From: Flavobacterium fluviale
Lineage (GTDB): Bacteria > Bacteroidota > Bacteroidia > Flavobacteriales > Flavobacteriaceae
Assembly (NCBI RefSeq): GCF_003312915.1
Contig: NZ_CP030261.1
Location: 4,030,001 to 4,094,000 of the forward strand
Length of the DNA: 64,000 nt
Direction: 5' to 3'
The first letter of the stretch is position 1, and each line of letters begins with the position of its first letter. Of this stretch, positions 51,754-59,380 are shown in pieces. Both the position numbers and the translations under genes were made by a program. A model generated the notes under the pieces. It had not been told where the DNA came from. It saw nothing but the letters and a program-made list of their open reading frames with translations, and did not search any database.

Positions 51754-53172
51754 ATGAAAAATCATATAACCAAAATCGTGACCTTCGCCATTCTGATCAC
51801 GACCTTAATATCCTGTAAAGTTTCGAAGGATATTGAAACTCCAAAAGATGCATTTCCTGAGAATTTCAGGAATGCATCGGTTTCGAGTGATACAACCAGT
51901 ATTGCCGATTTGGAGTGGAAAAATTTCTTTACAGAAAAAGATATTATTAAACTAATTGATAGTGCCGTTGCGAGAAACAACGATCTGCAGATTGCCGAAA
52001 AAAACATCGAAATTGCACAATACAGATTCACACAATCTAAATGGGGAAATGTACCTCAGGTTAACTTATTTGTAAACGCAAGTACAAGCAATCCGTCTGA
52101 TAATAGTTTTACTGGATTGAATTTAAACCAAGCAATAGGTGCTAAACATATTGATGATTATTCTGCCGGAGCTTCACTTTCTTGGGAAGCTGATATCTGG
52201 GGAAAGATCAGAAACCAAAAAAAAGGTGCTTATGCAGGATATCTTCAGTCTGAAGAAGTAAAAAAAGCTTTGCAGACTAATATCGTAGCAAATGTTTCAA
52301 GAGGATATTATAATCTATTGATGCTGGATGCACAATTGGAAATTGCCAGACAAAATCTTCGCTTAAATGATAGTACAACGAATATCATCAAATTAAAATA
52401 CGATGCTGGTCAGGTAACTACATTGGCGATTCAGCAATCTGAAGCACAGAAATTAAACTCGGCGCAATTGATTCCGTTATTGGAACAAAATATTGCGATT
52501 CAGGAAAATACTTTGAGTGTTTTAACGGGTTCTTTTCCGAATTCTAAAGAAAGAACAATTCGTTTAAGTACTATTGATGTAAAACACAATACAGCAATCG
52601 GGATTCCGTCTGCTTTAGTAAGCAGAAGACCCGACGTAAAAAGTGCCGAACTAGCTTTGAAAGTGGCAAATGCAAACGTAGGAATCACAAAAGCCGATTT
52701 ATATCCAGCTTTAAGAATAACAGCGCAAGGCGGCTTAAACTCTTTTGAAACCAGTAATTGGTTCAATATTCCGGCTTCTTTATTCGGAACTGTTGCGGGA
52801 GGTTTAACGCAGCCGCTTTTAAACAATAAAAGAGTAAGAACGCAATATAATATCGCTGTAGCGGAAAGAGAAAAAGCGGTTTTAAATTTCAGACAAGCTG
52901 TTTTGGTTGCTGTAAGCGAAGTTTCTGATGCTTTGGTTAAAGTAGAAAAATTACAACAGCAGGAAACTTTCTTAAAAGAAAAAGTAAAAACATTACAGCT
53001 GGCTATTAAAAATGCCAACCTATTATTCAAAAATGGTATGGCAGAATATCTGGAAGTTTTAACTGCTCAGGCAAACTTGTTGCAAAGCGAACTGGAACTT
53101 GCCGATATTAAAAGACAACAGCTTACAGCTAATACAGATTTGTACCGTGCACTGGGCGGAGGCTGGAAATAA
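51754..53172 (+). CDS. Outer-membrane efflux channel lipoprotein, NodT/OprM type
   Basis: 472 residues from the ATG at 51754 (the frame is open upstream but runs into the repeat). Lipobox TLISC puts the lipid on Cys21, as in OprM-type channels. Two outer-membrane efflux repeats follow, with signature pieces DLQIAEKNIEIAQYRFTQSKW, ASLSWEADIWGKIRNQKKGAY and RRPDVKSAELALKVANANVGITKADLYPALRI. Last gene of the TetR-controlled efflux operon. Confidence 0.93.
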   Translation: MKNHITKIVTFAILITTLISCKVSKDIETPKDAFPENFRNASVSSDTTSIADLEWKNFFTEKDIIKLIDSAVARNNDLQIAEKNIEIAQYRFTQSKWGNVPQVNLFVNASTSNPSDNSFTGLNLNQAIGAKHIDDYSAGASLSWEADIWGKIRNQKKGAYAGYLQSEEVKKALQTNIVANVSRGYYNLLMLDAQLEIARQNLRLNDSTTNIIKLKYDAGQVTTLAIQQSEAQKLNSAQLIPLLEQNIAIQENTLSVLTGSFPNSKERTIRLSTIDVKHNTAIGIPSALVSRRPDVKSAELALKVANANVGITKADLYPALRITAQGGLNSFETSNWFNIPASLFGTVAGGLTQPLLNNKRVRTQYNIAVAEREKAVLNFRQAVLVAVSEVSDALVKVEKLQQQETFLKEKVKTLQLAIKNANLLFKNGMAEYLEVLTAQANLLQSELELADIKRQQLTANTDLYRALGGGWK

Positions 53173-53212
53173 TACCTGTTACATTACCCGTTAATTATTT
53201 ATTTTTTGAGAT

Positions 53213-53251
53213 GAAAACGCTGTGAGACCTTTGGGTTTCATGGCGTTTTTT
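53213..53251 (+). terminator. Terminator of the second efflux operon
   Basis: Interrupted stem AAAACGC...GCGTTTT with inner TGA/TCA and ACC/GGT pairs, then a T-run. Confidence 0.7.
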
Positions 53252-53259
53252 AGTTTTTT

Positions 53260-53692
53260 TAATTTGCCACGAAGGCGCTAAGGCACGAAGTTTTTTTTTA
53301 AGCCTCTCGCAGATTTTGGAGATTATGCCGCTATTTTTTGCAGAGTCGGAAAGGTTTGTTTCACGTAGATTTAAAAAGATTTAAGCCGATTTTCGAAGAT
53401 TATTTATTACGACTCAAAAAATTAATCTGCTTTATCTGCAAAATCTGCGAGAGTTTTTTTATCTCATATATGTCATTTTATGTCATGCTGAGCGAAGTCG
53501 AAGCACTCGCAAAGTTATAAAGGTCTTCGACTTCGCTCAGACTGACAATCGTTCTTATTTCTCGCAAAGATTATTTTTTTACTATAAAAAAATATCCGTG
53601 CAAATCTGCTTTAATCTTTTTCATCATAATACATTTCCCGCGGTTGAAACCAGGGGCTATGTTTAAAAAAGGAAAAAAATAGCGTAAATTTG
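53260..53692. repeat. Repeat-rich gap before the Crp/Fnr gene
   Basis: The 580-base gap holds an inverted pair CTCTCGCAGATTTT (about 53302) and AAAATCTGCGAGAG (about 53440). It also holds a complete palindrome of the TGTCATGCTGAGCGAAG family (53481-53547, right end CTTCGCTCAGACTGACA). A GCCACGAAGGCGCTAAGGC fragment lies near 53264. A perfect minus-7 box TAAATTTG (53685-53692) for the next gene closes it. No gene seen. Confidence 0.7.
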
Positions 53693-53753
53693 TGTAATTA
53701 GTGTCGAAAAAAATTGCGACTTAATACCTATCGGGATATACCAAAACAAAACT

Positions 53754-54359
53754 ATGACTTTGAGCAATGAAATATACCTCAATCAATTAAAACAAACCAT
53801 CGAAAGTTACTATCCTCTTTCTGAAAACTCATGGCAATTGATTGAGAACATCACCGAATTTCAAACTTTAAAAAAAGGTGAAACATTATTACAAAACGGT
53901 GAAATCGCTAAAAATCTTCATTTCATTGCGAAAGGTGTTTTACGAGCTTTTATAACAGATCAAGAGGGAAATTTCTATAATAAAAATCTTTTTCTAGAAA
54001 ATTACTTTGCAGGTTCGAAGGTTTCATTAATGCTGCAATCACCCTCAAATTTTACAATTGAAGCTTTGGAAGACAGCATTATCATCAATCTTAATTACAA
54101 AAAGTATATGTCGTTAATTAATGAAAATGATGATCTCAAAAACTTTTATATCGCTCATTTAGAGAAAAACTGGATTGTCGATAAAGAGCAGAGAGAAGTC
54201 GCTTTGGTTATGCAAAACGCAACCGAAAGATATGTGAGTCTTCTACAAAAACATCCAAGTATTGCAGATCGGGTTCCGTTATTGCATATTGCCTCGCATT
54301 TAGGTATTACCCCGACACAGTTAAGCCGAATTAGAAAAAGTCTGGAAAAAGATTTGTAA
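53754..54359 (+). CDS. Crp/Fnr-family transcriptional regulator
   Basis: 201 residues. Cyclic-nucleotide-binding-type beta barrel (about 25-125, TLKKGETLLQNGEIAKNLHFIAKGVLRAFI) without the arginine pattern expected for cAMP binding, then a C-terminal helix-turn-helix (LLHIASHLGITPTQLSRIRKSL). This short Bacteroidota type usually regulates nearby stress genes; ligand unknown. Its neighbour, the acetyltransferase, has its own promoter. Confidence 0.88.
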   Translation: MTLSNEIYLNQLKQTIESYYPLSENSWQLIENITEFQTLKKGETLLQNGEIAKNLHFIAKGVLRAFITDQEGNFYNKNLFLENYFAGSKVSLMLQSPSNFTIEALEDSIIINLNYKKYMSLINENDDLKNFYIAHLEKNWIVDKEQREVALVMQNATERYVSLLQKHPSIADRVPLLHIASHLGITPTQLSRIRKSLEKDL

Positions 54360-54430
54360 ATCAACATATGTAAAGGCTTTTCTAAAAGACTGGTTTTATC
54401 TTTGCTCTATAATTCAAAATTGTTATTACA

Positions 54431-55162
54431 ATGACCAATAGAAACCTTATCAAAGACAATATTGACAATCTTACAGCGCTTTGGAGAACTGTTGCCACTC
54501 CTCTCCTTTCCTATCATAAATATGATCCTTTTGAATTTTGCCAAATAAAAAACTCAGGCTGGCCTAACCGTTTATGGTTCCGCGAAGATATTAAAGAAGA
54601 AAATCTTCCCCAGATTCTGGAAATTATGGAAAAAAATCCGGGATTAATTATTCCGTATTGGGATATTTTTGGAAGTAACTCCAATGAAATTTTTGAAAAT
54701 AATGGATTTAAAATCCGAATTCAACTGATGGCTATGGCTTTGAAGCTGGATCAAAAATTCAAACTTCCAAACAATTTGAATTTTAAAAGAGTTCTAAATG
54801 AAGAAGATGCCAAAACTTGGTCTGATATCTATCCGTTATCTTTTAGTTATGTAATCAGTAAAGAAACGCTGGTGCATAATTACGAAAATGTGAAGTTTTA
54901 TCTGGTTCATTTTGAAGAAAGACCAATAGGAACACTTACCCTTTTTCAAACTGGGAATGTAATGGGAATTCATGGCGTCGGAGTAATTCCAGACATGCGT
55001 AAAAAAGGTTTTGCAGAAGAAATCATGAAATTTGCCATCAACGAAGCCATAGATGCCGGCTGTGAATATGCCCAGTTACAAGCATCAGCTTTAGGAAAAG
55101 GGATTTATACGAGATTAGGTTTTGAGGATTTGTTTTTGATTACTAATTATCAACTGACGTAA
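54431..55162 (+). CDS. GNAT-family N-acetyltransferase
   Basis: 243 residues. The C-terminal half carries the GNAT core: the strand GTLTLFQTGNVMGIHGVGVIPDMRKKGFAEEIM includes the acetyl-CoA pyrophosphate loop (MRKKGFAEEI, an R-x-x-G-x-A form). It continues with YAQLQASALGKGIYTRLGFEDL. The N-terminal half is a diverged GNAT-like extension. Acceptor substrate unknown. A TATCTTTG box (54397-54404) is its promoter. Confidence 0.85.
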   Translation: MTNRNLIKDNIDNLTALWRTVATPLLSYHKYDPFEFCQIKNSGWPNRLWFREDIKEENLPQILEIMEKNPGLIIPYWDIFGSNSNEIFENNGFKIRIQLMAMALKLDQKFKLPNNLNFKRVLNEEDAKTWSDIYPLSFSYVISKETLVHNYENVKFYLVHFEERPIGTLTLFQTGNVMGIHGVGVIPDMRKKGFAEEIMKFAINEAIDAGCEYAQLQASALGKGIYTRLGFEDLFLITNYQLT

Positions 55163-55170
55163 ATTTTAAA

Positions 55171-55282
55171 ATTCCAAATTCCAAATTCCAAATTCCAAAT
55201 TTAATTCATTGCGAGGAACGAAGCAACCACAATAACATTCGTGATGCAGGGAATGAGTTTGCTTCGTTTCTCGCAATGACAA
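55171..55282. repeat. Heptamer repeat and palindromic CATTGCGAGGAACGAAGC repeat
   Basis: AATTCCA is repeated about five times (55170-55200). A palindrome then has CATTGCGAGGAACGAAGCAA at its left end (about 55208) and TTGCTTCGTTTCTCGCAATG at its right end (about 55260-55279). Further on, ATCCCGAGGTTTCGGGAT (55310-55327) is another short palindrome. No gene. Confidence 0.75.
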
Positions 55283-55449
55283 GCATTGTGGTTAAAAATC
55301 TAAAGTCTATCCCGAGGTTTCGGGATTAAAGTCTAAAATCAGCAAATGTCCCAAATGCCCCTTAATTAGTCGTAAATGTGTATTCGTTAAAAAGAAAAAC
55401 ATTATTAGATTTGTAACACATTAACTAATAACCTGTTAAACGATACCGT

Positions 55450-55830
55450 ATGAAAAAAGCAAAAATTATTTTTTGGACCACTACAATTATTATTTTTTTA
55501 TTTGAAGGCGTTATGCCTGCTTTGACTTCACAATCTGAGATGGCGAAAGAAGGAATCAGGCATTTAGGTTATCCTGAATATTTTGGAAATGCATTGGTTA
55601 TTTTTAAAATTTTGGGAGTTCTGGCTTTGGTAATTCCACAAGTTCCTAAAAATGTAAAAGAATGGGCTTATGCGGGATTTGGTTTTGACTTTATATTTGC
55701 TTCAATAAGTCATTTTGCGGTTGACGGAATGAATTTTCAAAGTTTCTTTCCTTTAATCTTTCTAGTGATTTTAGCGATTTCCTATATCTACTATCATAAA
55801 ATCGAGCGATACAAAAATATCGCGCTGTAA
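55450..55830 (+). CDS. DoxX-like family membrane protein
   Basis: 126 residues with four membrane segments (about 5-25, 45-62, 70-92, 97-115). The sequence HLGYPEYFGNALVIFKILGVLALVIP is characteristic of DoxX_2/DoxX-like proteins. Role not established. Promoter box TAGATTTG at 55406-55413. Followed after 12 bases by a small gene on the same strand. Confidence 0.88.
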   Translation: MKKAKIIFWTTTIIIFLFEGVMPALTSQSEMAKEGIRHLGYPEYFGNALVIFKILGVLALVIPQVPKNVKEWAYAGFGFDFIFASISHFAVDGMNFQSFFPLIFLVILAISYIYYHKIERYKNIAL

Positions 55831-55842
55831 ATTCAAAACTTT

Positions 55843-56052
55843 ATGATTGAAGTTTTTAAAACAAATGTTCAGGAAGAATCTCAATGCAAAGTTATTATTG
55901 AGAAACTTCTTGAGCATTATCCCAACAGCGCGATCAATTTCGATCTGGAAGACTGCGATAAAATTTTACGAGTTCATGCTGCCGGAATTTCAAACAGCAT
56001 AATAATTGAGCTTCTTAATGCACATGGTTTTCATTGTGAGGTTCTTTTATAA
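55843..56052 (+). CDS. Small HMA-like ferredoxin-fold protein lacking CxxC
   Basis: 69 residues with a beta-alpha-beta-beta-alpha-beta pattern like heavy-metal-associated domains (VFKTNVQEESQCKVIIEKLLEHYPNSAINFDLEDCDKILRV in outline). The metal-binding CxxC is absent; single cysteines lie at other places. Small proteins like this occur in Bacteroidota with no known role. Probably co-transcribed with the DoxX-like gene. Confidence 0.75.
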   Translation: MIEVFKTNVQEESQCKVIIEKLLEHYPNSAINFDLEDCDKILRVHAAGISNSIIIELLNAHGFHCEVLL

Positions 56053-56126
56053 AAACACAATTTATTGATTTACAAATAGTAAAATAAAAATCGTAATTTT
56101 AGAATACTAATTTTAAAATATCGAAA

Positions 56127-56501
56127 ATGAATATTCCAGCAGAACATCAAACTATAATGCCTTATTTAATTTTACAAGGCGCAGCAAAATTTATCGATTT
56201 TACAAAAGTTGTTTTTGGGGCATCTGAGACTAATACAAAGTCCATTCGCGAAGATGGAAGCATCATGCATGCTGAGGTTACCCTAAACGGAAGCACCATT
56301 ATGGTTACGGATGAAATTACCGATTGGGCCAAACAAACTTCACATTTATTTGTTTATGTTCCTAATGCCGATGAAACCTATCAGAAAGCTTTAGAAAACG
56401 GTGCTGTTCCGCTAATGGGATTAAGCGATCAGGATTATGGGAGAACCTGCGGTGTTACAGATCCTTTTGGAAATGTGTGGTGGATTACATCTGTAAAATA
56501 A
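56127..56501 (+). CDS. VOC-superfamily (glyoxalase/PhnB-like) protein
   Basis: 124 residues, two beta-alpha-beta-beta-beta modules: MPYLILQGAAKFIDFTKVVFGA... and SHLFVYVPNADETYQKALENGA. It ends in YGRTCGVTDPFGNVWWITS, the usual end of the PhnB/YdfO-like branch. Activity unknown; members include resistance proteins and isomerases. Confidence 0.88.
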   Translation: MNIPAEHQTIMPYLILQGAAKFIDFTKVVFGASETNTKSIREDGSIMHAEVTLNGSTIMVTDEITDWAKQTSHLFVYVPNADETYQKALENGAVPLMGLSDQDYGRTCGVTDPFGNVWWITSVK

Positions 56502-56673
56502 TTTTAACAAACACACAAATTACTCATTATTAGTATTTTAAAAATATTTATTGTAAATTTGAAATACTTTCATTCCCCTAATTCTATAAATTTAATTCAA
56601 TAAAAATGACTGCTGTTTTTTTTAAATCACTCGGTTTACTTTTATTATTGGTCTAATTCAAATATTAAATAAG

Positions 56674-57183
56674 ATGAAAAGCGGTGTTCAAAATACGATC
56701 CTAGAAACTTACACTAAATTGACAGATACGATCTCGCTATTTTCTGAGAATGAAATTAATAGGGTTCCATTTGAAGGCAGCTGGACTGGCGGACAAACTG
56801 TTCAACATATTATTTTGGCTTGTTCGGGTTTTCCGAGTGTTTTTGCCGGAAAAACAGAAAAGACAACTCGCGAACCTGATGAAAATGTAAGGAAGCTGGA
56901 CGAAATCTTCTTAGATTTTAATACTAAAATGGAATCTCCAGAAAATATTAAACCTGCCAAAATTGATTATGATAAAGAGGCATTAATTTCTTCCATCAAA
57001 AAAATACAAACCGATTTATTTGAAGCCGCAGAAACATACGATTTAACATTAACCTGCCTCGAGTTTCAAATGCCTGGTTTTGAAAATTTCACTATTTACG
57101 AATGGATTCACTTCGCGATCATTCACACTCAGAGACATACACATCAACTACAAGTGATTTACGAAACTATCAATAAACCATAA
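56674..57183 (+). CDS. DinB-like superfamily protein
   Basis: 169 residues, a four-helix bundle. The metal-type histidines of DinB/YfiT appear as WTGGQTVQHIILA (first His near 42) and IHTQRHTHQL near the C-terminus. Bacillithiol transferases and related thiol-dependent enzymes share this fold; the substrate here is unknown. A TAAATTTG box lies at 56554-56561, and a 16-codon frame (56606-56656) lies between promoter and gene. Confidence 0.85.
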   Translation: MKSGVQNTILETYTKLTDTISLFSENEINRVPFEGSWTGGQTVQHIILACSGFPSVFAGKTEKTTREPDENVRKLDEIFLDFNTKMESPENIKPAKIDYDKEALISSIKKIQTDLFEAAETYDLTLTCLEFQMPGFENFTIYEWIHFAIIHTQRHTHQLQVIYETINKP

Positions 57184-57207
57184 ATCAGAATTTTAACTCT
57201 AAACGTT

Positions 57208-57675
57208 ATGAGATCAAAAGTTAAAACCATTGTTTCATCTGGTTTAGCAGCGGGAACTTTAGACATTACTGCAGCCATTTTAATTTATGCAGTGATCCTT
57301 CATAAGACAACTGCCGAAAAAATTCTGCAGTCTATTGCAAGTGGTGTTTTTAAAAAAGATGCTTATACAGCTGGAGCAGAAATGACTTTTATAGGATTAG
57401 GTTTTCATTTTTTAATAGCTTTTATCTTTGCGTGGTTTTATTTTAAGATTTTCCCTTATATCCCTTTCTTTAAAATAAACACAGTGTTATCTGGGGTTTC
57501 TTACGGATTTTTTATTTGGGTGGTTATGAATTTAATAGTTCTCCCAATTGTTTTTCCTGTTTTACCAGAAAAGAAACTAGACTTTGCGCTATTGCTCTCT
57601 ATTTTAATTGTAATTTGCTGCGTGGGTATTCCTATTGCTTTTATAACGCGTAAATACTATGCGAAATGGTATTAG
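57208..57675 (+). CDS. Small integral membrane protein, four segments
   Basis: 155 residues, with hydrophobic stretches at about 12-32, 62-82, 95-118 and 125-147. The start IVSSGLAAGTLDITAAILIYA resembles the DUF1440/YagU-like proteins. Follows the DinB-like gene by 24 bases on the same strand. Function unknown. Confidence 0.8.
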   Translation: MRSKVKTIVSSGLAAGTLDITAAILIYAVILHKTTAEKILQSIASGVFKKDAYTAGAEMTFIGLGFHFLIAFIFAWFYFKIFPYIPFFKINTVLSGVSYGFFIWVVMNLIVLPIVFPVLPEKKLDFALLLSILIVICCVGIPIAFITRKYYAKWY

Positions 57676-57689
57676 GGATGAAGGGATTT

Positions 57690-57740
57690 GTTTAAAGGTT
57701 CAAAGTTGCAAAGGCTCAAAGGTTCAAAGGTTCAAAGGTT
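57690..57740. repeat. Octamer repeat CAAAGGTT
   Basis: Three consecutive CAAAGGTT units preceded by variants (CAAAGTTG, CAAAGGCT), right after the membrane protein gene. Confidence 0.8.
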
Positions 57741-57826
57741 GAACTTATTAAATATAAACTTATACAATTCTGATTTCTGTTATTTTAGTATAATTTTATT
57801 GAAAATCATATCCCTTTAAAACAAAA

Positions 57827-57857
57827 AAGTAATCCAAGTTTATAACCTGGATTACTT
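57827..57857 (-). terminator. Terminator of the DUF1328 gene
   Basis: Stem AAGTAATCCA/TGGATTACTT with a T-run in the leftward direction. Confidence 0.8.
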
Positions 57858-57888
57858 ATATGTTTAAAAAAATATCTTCTTAAAGTGC

Positions 57889-58050
57889 TTAAACCTTTGT
57901 TCTTCCTGTAATTAGTGAAATGATAAATAACACTATAAAGATAAAGAATAAAACTTTTGCAATACCTGCAGCTCCAGCAGCAATGCCACCAAAACCAAAA
58001 ATTCCAGCTATTATAGCAAGAATAATAAAAATGACTGTCCAGCGTAACAT
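57889..58050 (-). CDS. DUF1328 (YtjA-like) small membrane protein
   Basis: 53 residues read leftward from the ATG at 58048-58050 to a TAA at 57889. It begins [20 protein letters not shown] and has [20 protein letters not shown], two hydrophobic helices rich in Gly and Ala, which is the DUF1328 pattern. These proteins are often stress- or stationary-phase-induced; their function is unknown. A perfect minus-7 box TACATTTG (58111-58118, minus strand) lies upstream. Confidence 0.88.
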   Translation of the reverse strand: MLRWTVIFIILAIIAGIFGFGGIAAGAAGIAKVLFFIFIVLFIISLITGRTKV

Positions 58051-58321
58051 AATATTAGATTTTTTAGTTCGTAAATACGACTATTTCAATAGTCTGTTTG
58101 TTTGTTAATTCAAATGTATTTTATTCCTACAAACCTTGTTAACTCAAAACGCATTTTAAATTAACTCAATAAACTAAATAACAAGTAATTACGGCTGGTT
58201 TTCATTATTATTATTTCTTCTTACAGAATTACCATGTTTATGCTTTTGAGTTAATTTTTTAATGGATTGGATTAATTATGGCTCCTATCCCAAAGTAATT
58301 TTATCAAAAATAATAAGGGTA

Positions 58322-59380
58322 ATGGAAGAGGCTAAAAAGCATGGTGTTATTCTAGAAAAAACAGAAAGAAATTTTGAAGAATTGGGAGTTTTAAACCCAG
58401 CTGTTTATCAAGACGGAAATACTGTACACATGTTTTACAGAGCTGCAAAAAAAGGGAATTTTTCAACTATAGGATATTGTCGGTTTGAAGGACCTACAAC
58501 TTTGGTCGAAAGACGTTCAACTCCCATTTTTGTTCCAGAATATATTTATGAAATTCATGGTGTCGAAGATCCTAGAATTACGAAAATAGATGACCTGTAT
58601 TATTTGACTTATGTCACTTATGATGGATTGAATGCCTGCGGTGCTTTGGCAGTTTCTAAAGATCTGGTAAAATTTAAAAAGAAAGGAATTATTACGCCAA
58701 GATTTATTTTAAATGAATTTACGAACCATATTAGAAATCATTTACAAAATCCAAGCATTGCAAAGATTCTGGCTTTTAACACAGCTAGAAATTATCCGCT
58801 GACAGAAACAATGAAGGAGCATCTTTATGTATGGGATAAAAATGTGGTTCTTTTTCCGAAGAAAATCAATGGAAAATTTGTGGCATTACACAGACTCTTT
58901 CCTTCTATTCAGATTGTTTCGTTTGAAAAAAAATCGGAACTGACAGAGGATTTTTGGAAAGATTATCTCAAAAACCTTCCAGATCATATTGTACTTGAAC
59001 CGAAGTTTGATCACGAAACAAGTCATATTGGTCCTGGAGCACCGCCAATCGAAACAGCAGACGGCTGGCTTTTAATTTATCATGCTGCTGAAAAAAGGGA
59101 AAAAGGATTGGTTTATCATGCTTGTGCCGTTTTACTGGACTTAGAAAACCCATCTAAAGTTATCGGAAGACTGCCAAAACCAATTATTACACCGTCAGAA
59201 TATTACGAAAGACATGGTTATGTTAATTATGTGGTTTTCCCAACAGGAACTGCAATTTTTGATGACCAACTATATATTTATTATGGTGCCGCCGATGATA
59301 AGATTGCGGTGGCCTCTTTGAACCTTAACGAGTTATTAACCGAATTAAAAATGTATTCTCATGAAAGCAATATCAAATAA
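58322..59380 (+). CDS. GH130-family glycoside phosphorylase-like protein
   Basis: 352 residues from the ATG at 58322. An upstream ATG at 58262 would add 20 residues without family resemblance and would leave almost no leader after the possible box TGCTTTTG at 58241. A five-bladed propeller is indicated by repeated motifs: LNPAVYQDGNTVHMFYRA, GVEDPRITKIDDLYYLTYV and GPGAPPIETADGWLLIYH. In GH130 the Asp of EDPR acts as proton donor and Arg/His residues bind phosphate. The family degrades or makes beta-mannosides; which one here is open. It overlaps the next gene by 20 bases. Confidence 0.85.
   Translation: MEEAKKHGVILEKTERNFEELGVLNPAVYQDGNTVHMFYRAAKKGNFSTIGYCRFEGPTTLVERRSTPIFVPEYIYEIHGVEDPRITKIDDLYYLTYVTYDGLNACGALAVSKDLVKFKKKGIITPRFILNEFTNHIRNHLQNPSIAKILAFNTARNYPLTETMKEHLYVWDKNVVLFPKKINGKFVALHRLFPSIQIVSFEKKSELTEDFWKDYLKNLPDHIVLEPKFDHETSHIGPGAPPIETADGWLLIYHAAEKREKGLVYHACAVLLDLENPSKVIGRLPKPIITPSEYYERHGYVNYVVFPTGTAIFDDQLYIYYGAADDKIAVASLNLNELLTELKMYSHESNIK

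Noticed and set aside
52500-53030. 176-residue open frame on the minus strand
   Set aside because: Antisense to the outer-membrane channel gene, with no start context or family pattern.
57920-58108. 62-residue plus-strand frame
   Set aside because: It is the complement of the DUF1328 gene, whose minus-strand product has a clear family pattern, promoter and terminator.
58262-58321. N-terminal extension of the GH130 gene
   Set aside because: The 20 extra residues show no family pattern and the start would sit almost on the transcription start. It is kept only as an alternative.
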